From an uncultured Rhodoluna sp. (GTDB lineage Bacteria > Actinomycetota > Actinomycetes > Actinomycetales > Microbacteriaceae), in assembly GCA_937898095.1 (NCBI GenBank), contig CALDKR010000122.1, positions 1-6,160 on the forward strand: DNA of 6,160 nt, in the 5' to 3' direction. The first letter of the stretch is position 1; every line of letters begins with the position of its first letter. Positions 1-5,462 of the stretch are shown here, piece after piece. Both the position numbers and the translations under genes were made by a program. The notes beneath the pieces were generated by a model. It made no database searches. It had not been told where the DNA came from and saw only the letters and a program-made list of their open reading frames with translations.

Positions 1-2
1 CT

Positions 3-158
3 GACCAGGATGCAGGTGCACCAGAGTTCCTAGCGCTACGCGCCAAGGGCGAGGCGCACCCAATCGAGAAGGTTGGCCGCGAACTTCGCAAGCTGTTCTC
101 ATGGTTGCGCCAGGCAGACACCGAGAAGGACTATGTAGAAGGTTCAGCTGGTCGCTAA
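3..158 (+). CDS. ilvC: Ketol-acid reductoisomerase, C-terminal end (5' part outside window)
   Basis: Seen: an open frame entering from the left edge and ending at TAA 156-158, giving the last 51 residues. The tail contains IEKVGRELRKLFSW and ends DYVEGSAGR, a pattern I recognise as the C-terminus of actinobacterial class I ketol-acid reductoisomerase. Known: IlvC is a cytoplasmic Mg2+/NAD(P)H enzyme that isomerises and reduces 2-acetolactate or 2-aceto-2-hydroxybutyrate, the second common step of valine, leucine and isoleucine synthesis. The Rossmann domain and metal ligands lie outside the window, so activity cannot be judged. A terminator follows directly, so this is probably the last gene of its operon. 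Odd: the last 97 bp recur in diverged form at 1291-1387, so this gene may have received its present 3' end by recombination. Confidence 0.88.
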   Translation, partial: DQDAGAPEFLALRAKGEAHPIEKVGRELRKLFSWLRQADTEKDYVEGSAGR

Positions 159-271
159 ATCTTGCAGCAAAAAAAGGGTCCAGCTTCGGCTGGGCCCTTT
201 TTCTTTATTGAGTCTTGGCTTTTCTAGTTGTCGAGCTCTAGCTCTAGCAGTGGCTGGTGGTTAATCTGGCG
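62..271. repeat. Left imperfect direct repeat: ilvC 3' end, terminator, regulator 3' end
   Basis: This segment corresponds in order and orientation to 1291-1515. The ilvC part (62-158 against 1291-1387) is the same length, and I counted about 10 mismatches in 97 bp. The terminator core is almost identical. The minus-strand part encodes RQINHQPLLELELDN against RQIKQQPLLELELAI in the right copy. The stretch between terminator and regulator stop differs in length by about 16 nt. Similarity starts abruptly at 62 and fades after about 271. This is seen directly; the origin by recombination with related foreign DNA is inference. Confidence 0.85.
169..206 (+). terminator. Rho-independent terminator after ilvC (left copy)
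   Basis: A 9-bp stem (176-184 with 189-197, one G-T wobble) closes a TTCG tetraloop. It is flanked by an A run (169-175) and a T run (198-202), so it can end transcription in both directions. That suits the ilvC end and the minus-strand remnant that converges on it. A near-identical hairpin recurs at 1398-1434. Confidence 0.9.
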
Positions 272-316
272 CGACAGCGAGAGCGGCAGATAATGAGGCA
301 GATTTTCTGCAATAAT
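224..316 (-). pseudogene. 3' remnant of a regulator gene related to the one at 1468-2049
   Basis: Read on the minus strand, 316 to 224 gives about 30 codons ending at TAG (224-226). The final residues RQINHQPLLELELDN match the end of the intact nucleotidyltransferase-like regulator downstream (RQIKQQPLLELELAI). Further upstream the translation no longer resembles that gene, and an in-frame TGA sits at 317-319. There is no start codon or ribosome binding site. It is therefore a cut-off gene end, left where the accessory insert joins the conserved neighbourhood. The peptide match is clear but short; the exact breakpoint, near 271, is approximate. Confidence 0.7.
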
Positions 317-324
317 TCAGGCAA

Positions 325-341
325 TGCACGGGGGGGGTGCA
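325..341 (+). repeat. G8 run inside a short inverted repeat upstream of the secreted gene
   Basis: TGCAC (325-329) and GTGCA (337-341) form an inverted repeat whose loop is a run of G; the full G tract spans 330-337. A second G6 run lies at 358-363 in the ribosome binding site. Long G runs are prone to slippage. With translation from GTG 369 the G8 run lies in the untranslated leader. Confidence 0.5.
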
Positions 342-355
342 GGTAAAAAACAAAT

Positions 356-363
356 GAGGGGGG
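356..363 (+). promoter_or_regulatory. Shine-Dalgarno sequence deciding the GTG start at 369
   Basis: GAGGGGGG ends five bases before GTG 369-371. The in-frame ATGs at 324 and 354 lack such a sequence and would put about 15 or 5 residues before the signal peptide. Starting at GTG gives a conventional signal-peptide n-region. Confidence 0.65.
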
Positions 364-368
364 ATCGA

Positions 369-992
369 GTGAAATATACAAATCGATCAAATAAGAGTGC
401 GATTGGAATATTGATTTCAGTCGGACTTCTTGTCACACTAAGCTTCAATTTTCCTATCGCGGCCCACGCCGACACAATTAGCCTGCCTGACGGCACTGTT
501 ATCTTCTTCTCGCCTGAATCGCAGGAGTCCTATCACGGTGAACCCATTCTCGACCGTGCAACTGCGACATTGCCATCAATTCAGACGCGACTCAATCCGG
601 CAACGATAGGTCTCTGCAATACCGGTTTTGGCGACATTGTTGTCTCATCGTTTACCTCCAAGTTCGACGGCGCAATCAACCTAAAATGTGGCGATTCTGC
701 ATCTGGCTACATCCATATTCGAGCCAATCACCAGCCACAGTGGCAAGCGCAAATGACTGGCCCAGGACTCTGGGATGACTACATGGTTTGGGCAAGCCGT
801 CAAGCACTTTCTGCTCCACTAGTAGCCCTCACACAATCCGGTAATAAGCGTTGCTACACAACTCCCATTCGCCTTTATCAAGTGGTTAACGGCGTCAGTT
901 CATACTGGAAAACCATCAATCCAAGTGTTGTTGTTTCAATGAACAACAAGATTTTGATCACATCAATACCGTCGACAACATCGACCTGTTAG
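369..992 (+). CDS. Secreted four-cysteine protein of unknown function, possible toxin-like domain
   Basis: The product is 207 aa from GTG 369. Residues 1-34 form a Sec signal peptide: a basic start (KYTNRSNK), a hydrophobic core (about residues 10-30) and AHA before Asp35. The mature protein has four cysteines (83, 107, 162 and the final residue 207), which fits two disulfides in an exported protein. I do not recognise the family with certainty. Visible blocks are LKCGDSASGYIHIRANH (His116 and His121), GPGLWDDYMVWA, and a C-terminal stretch PSVVVSMNNKILITSIPS. This combination (Gly-rich turn, HIxxxxH, Trp-Asp helix, hydrophobic strand ending in Thr-Ser/Pro) is reminiscent of nuclease-like domains in bacterial polymorphic toxins, but that is an impression, not a match. 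It sits in the accessory insert just before a small frame at 1000-1281, a layout like effector then immunity gene. An ordinary exported protein of unknown role is equally possible. Confidence 0.75.
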   Translation: MKYTNRSNKSAIGILISVGLLVTLSFNFPIAAHADTISLPDGTVIFFSPESQESYHGEPILDRATATLPSIQTRLNPATIGLCNTGFGDIVVSSFTSKFDGAINLKCGDSASGYIHIRANHQPQWQAQMTGPGLWDDYMVWASRQALSAPLVALTQSGNKRCYTTPIRLYQVVNGVSSYWKTINPSVVVSMNNKILITSIPSTTSTC

Positions 993-999
993 GCAAAAA

Positions 1000-1281
1000 A
1001 TTAGCGATCTAGTTCCAGTTTTTTCATTTAATTGGACGACCTGGCCTTTTGTTGAGGTAGGCGACTCAGGTTCACCAACTCTGCAGAATGTTCTACCAGA
1101 GGCTCTAGTAGAGGAAATAAAAGCTTGGTCTGGATATTTCCTGGAGACCTTCGATGAAAATACCGGGTTTTCTACCCCAGATGCCAAATCTAAAGTTAAC
1201 CGTGACTATGAGCAGCTTTGCAAGATACTAGATGACCTCGGGATCTCGTATCGCGCAAATAATTGGTGGTCTAATCTTTAG
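1000..1281 (+). CDS. Small unknown protein frame with no canonical start (possible ATT start, or gene missing its 5' end)
   Basis: The frame is open from 958 to TAG 1279-1281 and reads like real protein: WTTWPFVEVGDSGS, then a charged helical part with LPEALVEEIKAW, FDENTGFSTPDAKSKVN and LCKILDDLGI. It holds no in-frame ATG, GTG or TTG. The only candidate near the expected N-terminus is ATT at 1000, preceded by AGG at 991-993, which overlaps the stop of the secreted gene; this would give 93 aa and translational coupling. Alternatively the 5' end was lost and this is a pseudogene. I do not recognise a named family, though small proteins with a W-P pattern followed by LxxLxxW helices seem familiar from actinobacterial accessory regions. 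No signal peptide is seen, so it is probably cytoplasmic. Position after a secreted protein makes an immunity role conceivable but unproven. Confidence 0.45.
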   Translation: MSDLVPVFSFNWTTWPFVEVGDSGSPTLQNVLPEALVEEIKAWSGYFLETFDENTGFSTPDAKSKVNRDYEQLCKILDDLGISYRANNWWSNL

Positions 1282-1290
1282 CTTCAGATA

Positions 1291-1387
1291 AATCGAGAAG
1301 GTTGGTCGCGAACTTCGCAAGCTGTTCTCATGGTTGCGCAATGCAGACACCGAGGCAGACTATGTCGAGGGTTCAGCAGCTCGCTAA
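1291..1387 (+). pseudogene. Orphan ilvC 3' fragment (32 codons including stop)
   Basis: In frame, the fragment encodes IEKVGRELRKLFSW, ends DYVEGSAAR and stops at TAA 1385-1387. It differs from the functional tail at 65-158 by three amino acids (Q/N, K/A, G/A) and several silent changes. Having no upstream coding sequence or start, it cannot be expressed as an enzyme. Because most changes are silent or conservative, both copies look like ends of once functional ilvC genes from related strains rather than a decaying duplicate. The ending SAAR is, as I recall, closer to other actinobacterial IlvC proteins, so this could be the resident end and the left copy the incoming one (inference). Confidence 0.82.
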
Positions 1388-1397
1388 ATCTTGCAGC

Positions 1398-1434
1398 AAA
1401 AAGGGTCCAGCTTCGGCTGGCCCCTTTTTTCTTT
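1398..1434 (+). terminator. Rho-independent terminator (right copy), bidirectional
   Basis: The stem 1403-1411 pairs with 1416-1424 around a TTCG loop, with one T-C mismatch at 1406/1421. It is extended by an A run (1398-1402) and a T run (1425-1430). It is the counterpart of 169-206. On the minus strand it lies 34 bases beyond the stop of the regulator at 1468 and probably terminates that gene. Confidence 0.85.
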
Positions 1435-1467
1435 GGCTGGCTTCAGAAGAAACCAGTTGGCTTGCGC

Positions 1468-2049
1468 CTATATCGCTAGTTCGAGCTCAAGAAGAGGCTG
1501 CTGCTTTATCTGTCGCACAAACTCAGTGCTGTCATGTTCAAAATCAACGTTATTAACAAACTGCAAAGTCAGCGGCAGGCCGATTTTTTGCTCCACCGAG
1601 ACCAATGCTCGCGAAGCATCGATTCGGTTCATGTTGCCAACCAGCAAAACCTGAAGCTCAGTCGGTGGCGGCCCCTCAATTTGAGCCAGACGCTGGGCCC
1701 AATCGCCATAAATAAAAGCCTGCTGAAGACCAAATAGGCCGGTCAGCGCTTTTGGCAGCAGGGCAGCGGGCCCGTATGAATGAGCGACGATTTGAAAGAT
1801 TGCGGCGAACAGCGGGTGAGTGACATTCGCGCTAATCAGGCGGGTGCGGCCAAGCGCCTTATCGTTCACGTATCCAGCGTCAACCAGGCGATCCACTTCG
1901 CGCATCGCAGTCGGCACGCTGGTGAATGCGTATTCGGCTAGATCGGTGATGGTGAACTCGGTGCCCGAGCTCATAAACAGCTTGGCCAGAATCAACCCCT
2001 GCACATCGCTGCGTATTAGCGGCGAGAGCAATCCGGGTTTTGGCTTCAT
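1468..2049 (-). CDS. Winged-helix transcriptional regulator with degenerate nucleotidyltransferase-like domain
   Basis: The product is 193 aa. Residues about 10-75 form a winged helix-turn-helix: DVQGLILAKLF, then TITDLAEYAFTSVPTAMREVDRLVDAGYV as the HTH, then a wing containing GRTRLISAN. Residues about 95-193 resemble the MNT-type nucleotidyltransferase fold seen fused to ArsR-like regulators: AFIYGDWAQR at 111-120, then TELQVLLVG at 130-138 where active enzymes have a D-x-D pair. Here the pair is Glu131 and Gln133, so catalysis is doubtful and the domain may serve only for ligand binding or regulation. The ATG start is supported by AAAAGGG (2057-2063 on the plus strand) seven bases upstream. 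It is divergent from serA across a 110-bp gap holding a palindrome, so autoregulation or serA control is possible but unproven. Its last codons are duplicated at 224-271. The target and signal are unknown. Confidence 0.8.
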   Translation of the reverse strand: MKPKPGLLSPLIRSDVQGLILAKLFMSSGTEFTITDLAEYAFTSVPTAMREVDRLVDAGYVNDKALGRTRLISANVTHPLFAAIFQIVAHSYGPAALLPKALTGLFGLQQAFIYGDWAQRLAQIEGPPPTELQVLLVGNMNRIDASRALVSVEQKIGLPLTLQFVNNVDFEHDSTEFVRQIKQQPLLELELAI

Positions 2050-2068
2050 TTAGCTACCCTTTTCGCTG

Positions 2069-2074
2069 ATTGTA
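2069..2074 (-). promoter_or_regulatory. Candidate -10 box for the minus-strand regulator
   Basis: The minus strand reads TACAAT here, five of six matches to the consensus. It lies 19 bases upstream of the regulator start codon, which leaves only a short leader. No good -35 box is seen upstream; that zone is occupied by the palindrome. On the plus strand a weak TTGTAT (2070-2075) with GATAAC (2094-2099) at 18-base spacing could serve serA. Confidence 0.3.
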
Positions 2075-2078
2075 TCTG

Positions 2079-2093
2079 TTTCATAAAATGAAA
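2079..2093. promoter_or_regulatory. Candidate operator: perfect palindrome between regulator and serA
   Basis: TTTCAT, AAA, ATGAAA is a perfect inverted repeat with 6-bp arms. A further ATGAAA stands at 2109-2114, exactly 21 bases (two helical turns) after the arm at 2088. TATC (2073-2076) and GATA (2094-2097) add outer partial symmetry. Its position in the divergent intergenic region and its dyad shape fit a binding site for a dimeric winged-helix protein, possibly the neighbouring regulator. Binding is inferred from position only. Confidence 0.45.
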
Positions 2094-2159
2094 GATAACT
2101 TACAGCTAATGAAATAATCAAGCGATTTTTTCGAGTGGCAAAGCCATACGCTTGAGAGC

Positions 2160-3749
2160 ATGACTAAGCCAATCGTTTTGATCGCCGAAGAACTTTCACC
2201 TGCAACCGTTGCTGCACTAGGCCCTGATTTTGAGGTTCGCAACATCGACGGCACCGACCGCACGTTGCTTCTCAAAGAGCTTGGCAACGCAGACGCCATC
2301 TTGGTTCGCTCGGCAACACAGGTTGACGCCGAAGCAATTGCCGCGGCACCAAAGCTGAAGGTGATTGCCCGCGCCGGTGTTGGTCTAGACAACGTTGACA
2401 TCAAGGCGGCCACCAACGCTGGCGTCATGGTTGTCAACGCACCAACTTCAAACGTTATTTCTGCCGCCGAGCTTGCTATCGGCCACCTGTTCTCATTGGC
2501 TCGTCACATTCCAGATGCCAACAAGTCGCTAAAGGCTGGCGAATGGAAGCGCTCAAAGTTCACTGGCGTTGAGTTCTATGAGAAGACCGTCGGCATCGTT
2601 GGCCTCGGTCGCATTGGCACCCTGGTCGCTCAGCGCCTGGCCGGTTTTGGCGTAAACCTAATCGGTTTTGACCCTTATGTGACCCCAGCTCGCGCCGAGC
2701 AGATCGGCGTCAAGCTAGCCACTCTCGATGAGGTTATGGAGCAGTCAGACTTCATCACCATTCACATTCCGAAGACCCCAGAAACCACCGGAATGATCTC
2801 AACCGAGCAGTTCAACAAGGCCAAGTCAAACCTTCGCATCGTCAACTGCTCACGCGGCGGAATTATCGACGAGGCTGCGCTTTATGAGGCGCTAAAGTCA
2901 GGCCAGATTGCCGGCGCTGGCCTTGATGTTTTTGTGCAAGAGCCTCCGAAAGAGTCTCCATTGCTTGAGCTAGACAACATCGTTGTCACCCCGCACCTTG
3001 GTGCATCAACCGATGAGGCTCAGGAGAAGGCCGGCATCTCGGTGGCCAAGTCAGTCCGCTTGGCACTAGCAGGCGACCTGGTTCCTGATGCTGTGAACGT
3101 TGCCGGTGGAAACATCGATGCTTCGGTGAAGCCTGGTATTTCTTTGATGGAACGCATGGGTCAGGTTTTGTTTGGACTCTCTGGCGGAAATGCATCTGCG
3201 ATTGAAGTTGAGGTGCGCGGAGAAATTGCAGCGCATGATGTTTCGGTTTTGAAGCTTGCTGGTTTGAAGGGTTTCTTCCAGAACGCAGTTACCGAGCAGG
3301 TGTCATACGTGAACGCGCCTTTGATGGCCGAGCAGCGTGGCATCGAGGTGCGTTTGTCGACCGATGCAAACTCAGACGAGTACCGCAACGTGACTACCAT
3401 CAAGGCCATTTTGGCTGACGGCTCTGTGGCTTCGGTTTCTGGAACTGTGATTGGCCCGAAGCACCTGCAGAAGATCGTTGCGATCAATGGGTATCAGGTG
3501 GAGTTGGCTATGGCAGAGCACTTTGTTTATATGCTCTACACCGACCGCCCAGGCATCGTGGCTATCTACGGCAAGGCCTTTGCCGACAAGGGAATCAACA
3601 TCGCGGCAATGCAGATTGCTCGTGAGCAGAAGGGCGGCAAGGCCCTCTCCGTAATCACCGTTGACTCGCCGGTCGACGCTTCCGTTCTCGAAGGTGTTCG
3701 CGTTGCAATCGAGGCGGTCTCGATGAAGGCGATCGACATCAACCTATAA
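2160..3749 (+). CDS. serA: D-3-phosphoglycerate dehydrogenase, actinobacterial long form
   Basis: SerA oxidises 3-phosphoglycerate to 3-phosphohydroxypyruvate with NAD+, the first step of serine synthesis, in the cytoplasm. The product is 529 aa, the usual size for the long (Mycobacterium-type) enzyme. Visible parts: substrate/catalytic halves at about 1-100 and 285-315; the NAD-binding domain between, with VGLGRIG (Gly148, Gly150, Gly153) and Asp171 after the second strand; catalytic Arg232 in NCSRGG, Glu261 in DVFVQEP and His279 in TPHLGAST. The intervening allosteric-substrate-binding domain lies at about 318-450 (VRGEIA, VNAP, VSGTVIGP). The C-terminal ACT domain at about 453-529 has YTDRPGIV and NIAAMQIA, where serine feedback binding is expected. 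No key residue is missing. The start fits homologues, but the ribosome binding site is weak (GAGAG about three bases before ATG). It is monocistronic here and ends in a strong hairpin at 3769-3798. Confidence 0.97.
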   Translation: MTKPIVLIAEELSPATVAALGPDFEVRNIDGTDRTLLLKELGNADAILVRSATQVDAEAIAAAPKLKVIARAGVGLDNVDIKAATNAGVMVVNAPTSNVISAAELAIGHLFSLARHIPDANKSLKAGEWKRSKFTGVEFYEKTVGIVGLGRIGTLVAQRLAGFGVNLIGFDPYVTPARAEQIGVKLATLDEVMEQSDFITIHIPKTPETTGMISTEQFNKAKSNLRIVNCSRGGIIDEAALYEALKSGQIAGAGLDVFVQEPPKESPLLELDNIVVTPHLGASTDEAQEKAGISVAKSVRLALAGDLVPDAVNVAGGNIDASVKPGISLMERMGQVLFGLSGGNASAIEVEVRGEIAAHDVSVLKLAGLKGFFQNAVTEQVSYVNAPLMAEQRGIEVRLSTDANSDEYRNVTTIKAILADGSVASVSGTVIGPKHLQKIVAINGYQVELAMAEHFVYMLYTDRPGIVAIYGKAFADKGINIAAMQIAREQKGGKALSVITVDSPVDASVLEGVRVAIEAVSMKAIDINL

Positions 3750-3768
3750 ACCGATGCGCCAAGCGCAA

Positions 3769-3798
3769 GATGGCCCCGACCAATCGGTCGGGGCCATC
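3769..3798 (+). terminator. Strong hairpin between convergent serA and the minus-strand operon
   Basis: A perfect 13-bp GC-rich stem (3769-3781 with 3786-3798) closes on an AATC loop, 19 bases after the serA stop and 11 bases beyond the operon's last codon. The T run after it is poor on both sides (GTCGTTT on the plus strand). It is therefore an atypical intrinsic terminator, but its position between converging genes makes a shared bidirectional terminator the best reading. Confidence 0.75.
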
Positions 3799-3809
3799 GT
3801 CGTTTGCGG

Positions 3810-5441
3810 TTACGCGCGTCGCGCCAGCGCGTCCTTGCCGGCTCGCCAGGTGGTGTAGCCGCCGGAGAGGTTGCGCACGTTCTTGCCTGCCGCGCGCAGG
3901 ATCTGGGTGGCGGTGTGGCCGCGCTGACCAACGGCGCAGTGCACGATGACCTCGCCGTCGATTTGGTCGAGGTGGTCGCGCAGCTCGTCAACCGGGATCA
4001 GCCTTGCGCCAGGAATCGCTCCGGCGGCGTTCTCGGTGGCGGTGCGAACGTCGATCAGCTGGGCTCCAGCTGCTAGGGCCGAGTCGAGCTCGTGCCACTG
4101 AAGCGTCGGGGTGTTGCCGTGCAGCACGTTGTTGCCCACATAGCCCGCGTGATTGATCGGGTCTTTGGCCGAGCCAAACTGCGGAGCGTATGCCAGCTCG
4201 AGATCCATCAGGTCATCGACCGTGAAACCGGCGCGAATCGCGGTCGCCAGAACGTCGATGCGCTTGTCGGCGCCGTCTTCGCCGATGGCCTGGGCGCCAA
4301 GCAGGCGGCCGGTGGTCGGGTCGAAAGTCACCTTGAGCGAGACGCGCTTGGCGCCGGGGTAGTAACCGGCGTGACTGCCAGGGTGAATGTGGATCGAGGT
4401 TGCTGCGATTCCGGCCTTGCGGGCGGCGGCCTCGGTGAGGCCGGTCATGGCCGCGACCATTCCGAATGCTCCGATGATTGCCGTGCCGAGGGCAGCATGT
4501 GCCTGGGTCTCGACGCCGGCTATGACGTCTGCGATCAGGCGGCCATGGCGGTTGGCGAGGTTAGCCAGAGGAATTAGGGTCTGGTTGCCGCTTAGCTCGC
4601 CGAGCTTCTCAACCGCGTCGCCGGCGGCGAGGATGCGCGGGTCGCTGGTGCGCTGTTGCTCGTCGACCCAGAGGCCGCCCGTGTCGCCGATCTTGAGCCC
4701 TGCGGCCACGGCCAGCGCGTTGTCTGGAACCACGCCTGCCGCAGCGATAACGATGTCGGCGGCGATTCTTGCACCGCTGGCCAAGGTGACCGAGTCACCC
4801 TCAACCGATGTCAGCTGGGTCTCGAGCGCAAGACGAATGCCGTTGGCTTCGAGCTTGGCCTGCAGTGCCTCGATCATCTCGATGTCGAAACCGGACAGGA
4901 TCTGACCTTGGCGCTGAACCAGAGTGACCTCGAGCCCGAGGTGACGCAGGTTTTCTGCAACCTCGACGCCCACGAAACCGGCACCCACGACCACGGCCGT
5001 CTTGGCGTTACCGGCCGCAGCCTTCAAGCGGTCGGCATCGGCAACATCGCGCAGGGCGAGTGCTCGCGCACCGCCTGGCACATCCAGGGTTCTAGGTCGC
5101 GCACCGGTGGCAAGCACCAGGTAGTCGTATGAATCGGTGAACTCTTCGCCCGTCAGGCCGTTCACGGCGGTGACGGTCTGGCTCGCTCGATCGATGGCGA
5201 TCACGCGAGTGTTCGTGCGAACCTCGAGTCGAAAGCGACGCCATAGCGATTCGGGTGTCTGCAGCAGCAGTGCATCGCGATCGCTAATCACATCGCTCAC
5301 AAAATAGGGCAGCCCGCAGTTGGCGTAGCTGACGTTTTCGCCGGCCTCGAAGACCACGATTTCCGCATCCTCGCGAAGGCGACGCAGGCGAGTGGCGGCA
5401 GACATTCCGGCGGCGACGCCACCGACGATCAAAACACGCAT
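3810..5441 (-). CDS. CoA-disulfide reductase-like FAD/NAD(P) oxidoreductase fused to a C-terminal rhodanese domain
   Basis: The product is 543 aa with the CoADR-RHD architecture. The FAD-binding N-terminus has GGVAAGMSAATRLRR (from Gly7). The single redox cysteine is Cys42 in YANCGLPYF, the position of the CoA-mixed-disulfide cysteine in this family. The NAD(P)-binding loop is GAGFVGVE (153-160). The second FAD motif is AAGDAV (272-277), and the dimerisation domain contains YAPQFGSAKDPIN (418-430). The rhodanese domain covers about 445-540, with the active-site loop CAVGQRG starting at Cys502. Family members reduce CoA disulfide, CoA persulfide or polysulfide using NAD(P)H; which of these applies here cannot be told. 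Cys42 and Cys502 are the only cysteines I find, so no extra redox pair exists. It is the last gene of the operon, 21 bases after the small rhodanese gene, with only a weak ribosome binding site (GAGCGGGTG, rather far upstream). Cytoplasmic. Confidence 0.92.
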   Translation of the reverse strand: MRVLIVGGVAAGMSAATRLRRLREDAEIVVFEAGENVSYANCGLPYFVSDVISDRDALLLQTPESLWRRFRLEVRTNTRVIAIDRASQTVTAVNGLTGEEFTDSYDYLVLATGARPRTLDVPGGARALALRDVADADRLKAAAGNAKTAVVVGAGFVGVEVAENLRHLGLEVTLVQRQGQILSGFDIEMIEALQAKLEANGIRLALETQLTSVEGDSVTLASGARIAADIVIAAAGVVPDNALAVAAGLKIGDTGGLWVDEQQRTSDPRILAAGDAVEKLGELSGNQTLIPLANLANRHGRLIADVIAGVETQAHAALGTAIIGAFGMVAAMTGLTEAAARKAGIAATSIHIHPGSHAGYYPGAKRVSLKVTFDPTTGRLLGAQAIGEDGADKRIDVLATAIRAGFTVDDLMDLELAYAPQFGSAKDPINHAGYVGNNVLHGNTPTLQWHELDSALAAGAQLIDVRTATENAAGAIPGARLIPVDELRDHLDQIDGEVIVHCAVGQRGHTATQILRAAGKNVRNLSGGYTTWRAGKDALARRA

Positions 5442-5462
5442 GGTTCTAGTGCACCCGCTCGA

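Larger units (their letters stand above)
272..1290. mobile_element. Accessory insert of about 1 kb between the two junction repeats
   Basis: The interval between the two copies of the ilvC/terminator/regulator junction holds DNA unrelated to its flanks. It is visibly richer in A+T than serA and the minus-strand operon. It carries one secreted protein gene and one small frame with an uncertain start. No integrase, transposase or terminal inverted repeat is seen, so this is not a recognisable transposon. It may be a cargo segment brought in by homologous recombination or natural transformation, or the relic of an integrative element that targeted the ilvC 3' end. Recombination between the repeats would remove it and restore a simple ilvC/regulator junction. 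Confidence 0.55.
1291..1515. repeat. Right imperfect direct repeat: ilvC 3' end, terminator, regulator 3' end
   Basis: This is the partner of 62-271. It begins sharply with AATCGAGAAGG, directly after accessory DNA ending at 1290, and runs through the ilvC stop (1385-1387), the hairpin and the last codons of the intact minus-strand regulator. The sequence left of 1291 shows no ilvC similarity, so the breakpoint can be placed to within a few bases. Confidence 0.85.

Noticed and set aside
958..992. Programmed +1 frameshift fusing the secreted protein to the following frame
   Set aside because: No slippery site or stimulatory structure was noticed, and the products look unrelated: an exported protein complete at its C-terminal cysteine, then a charged cytoplasmic-type protein.
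963..1187. Minus-strand frame of 74 codons in the insert
   Set aside because: The plus strand reads as a better protein over this stretch, and no ribosome binding site was found on the minus strand.
272..1290. Insertion sequence or transposon
   Set aside because: No transposase or integrase coding, no terminal inverted repeats; the flanking repeats are hundreds of bases of host gene ends, not short target duplications.
1302..1737. Plus-strand frames crossing the orphan ilvC fragment and the regulator's 3' half
   Set aside because: They are out of frame with the ilvC homology or antisense to the regulator, with no family features.
3566..3991. Minus-strand frame of 141 codons across the serA end and the flavoprotein end
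   Set aside because: It overlaps two confident genes and the hairpin, has no recognisable motif, and its composition is that of a shadow frame.
3804..5132. Several open plus-strand frames opposite the flavoprotein gene
   Set aside because: They are antisense to a gene with complete family motifs, have low-complexity Ala/Arg/Ser-rich translations, and result from high-GC codon use.
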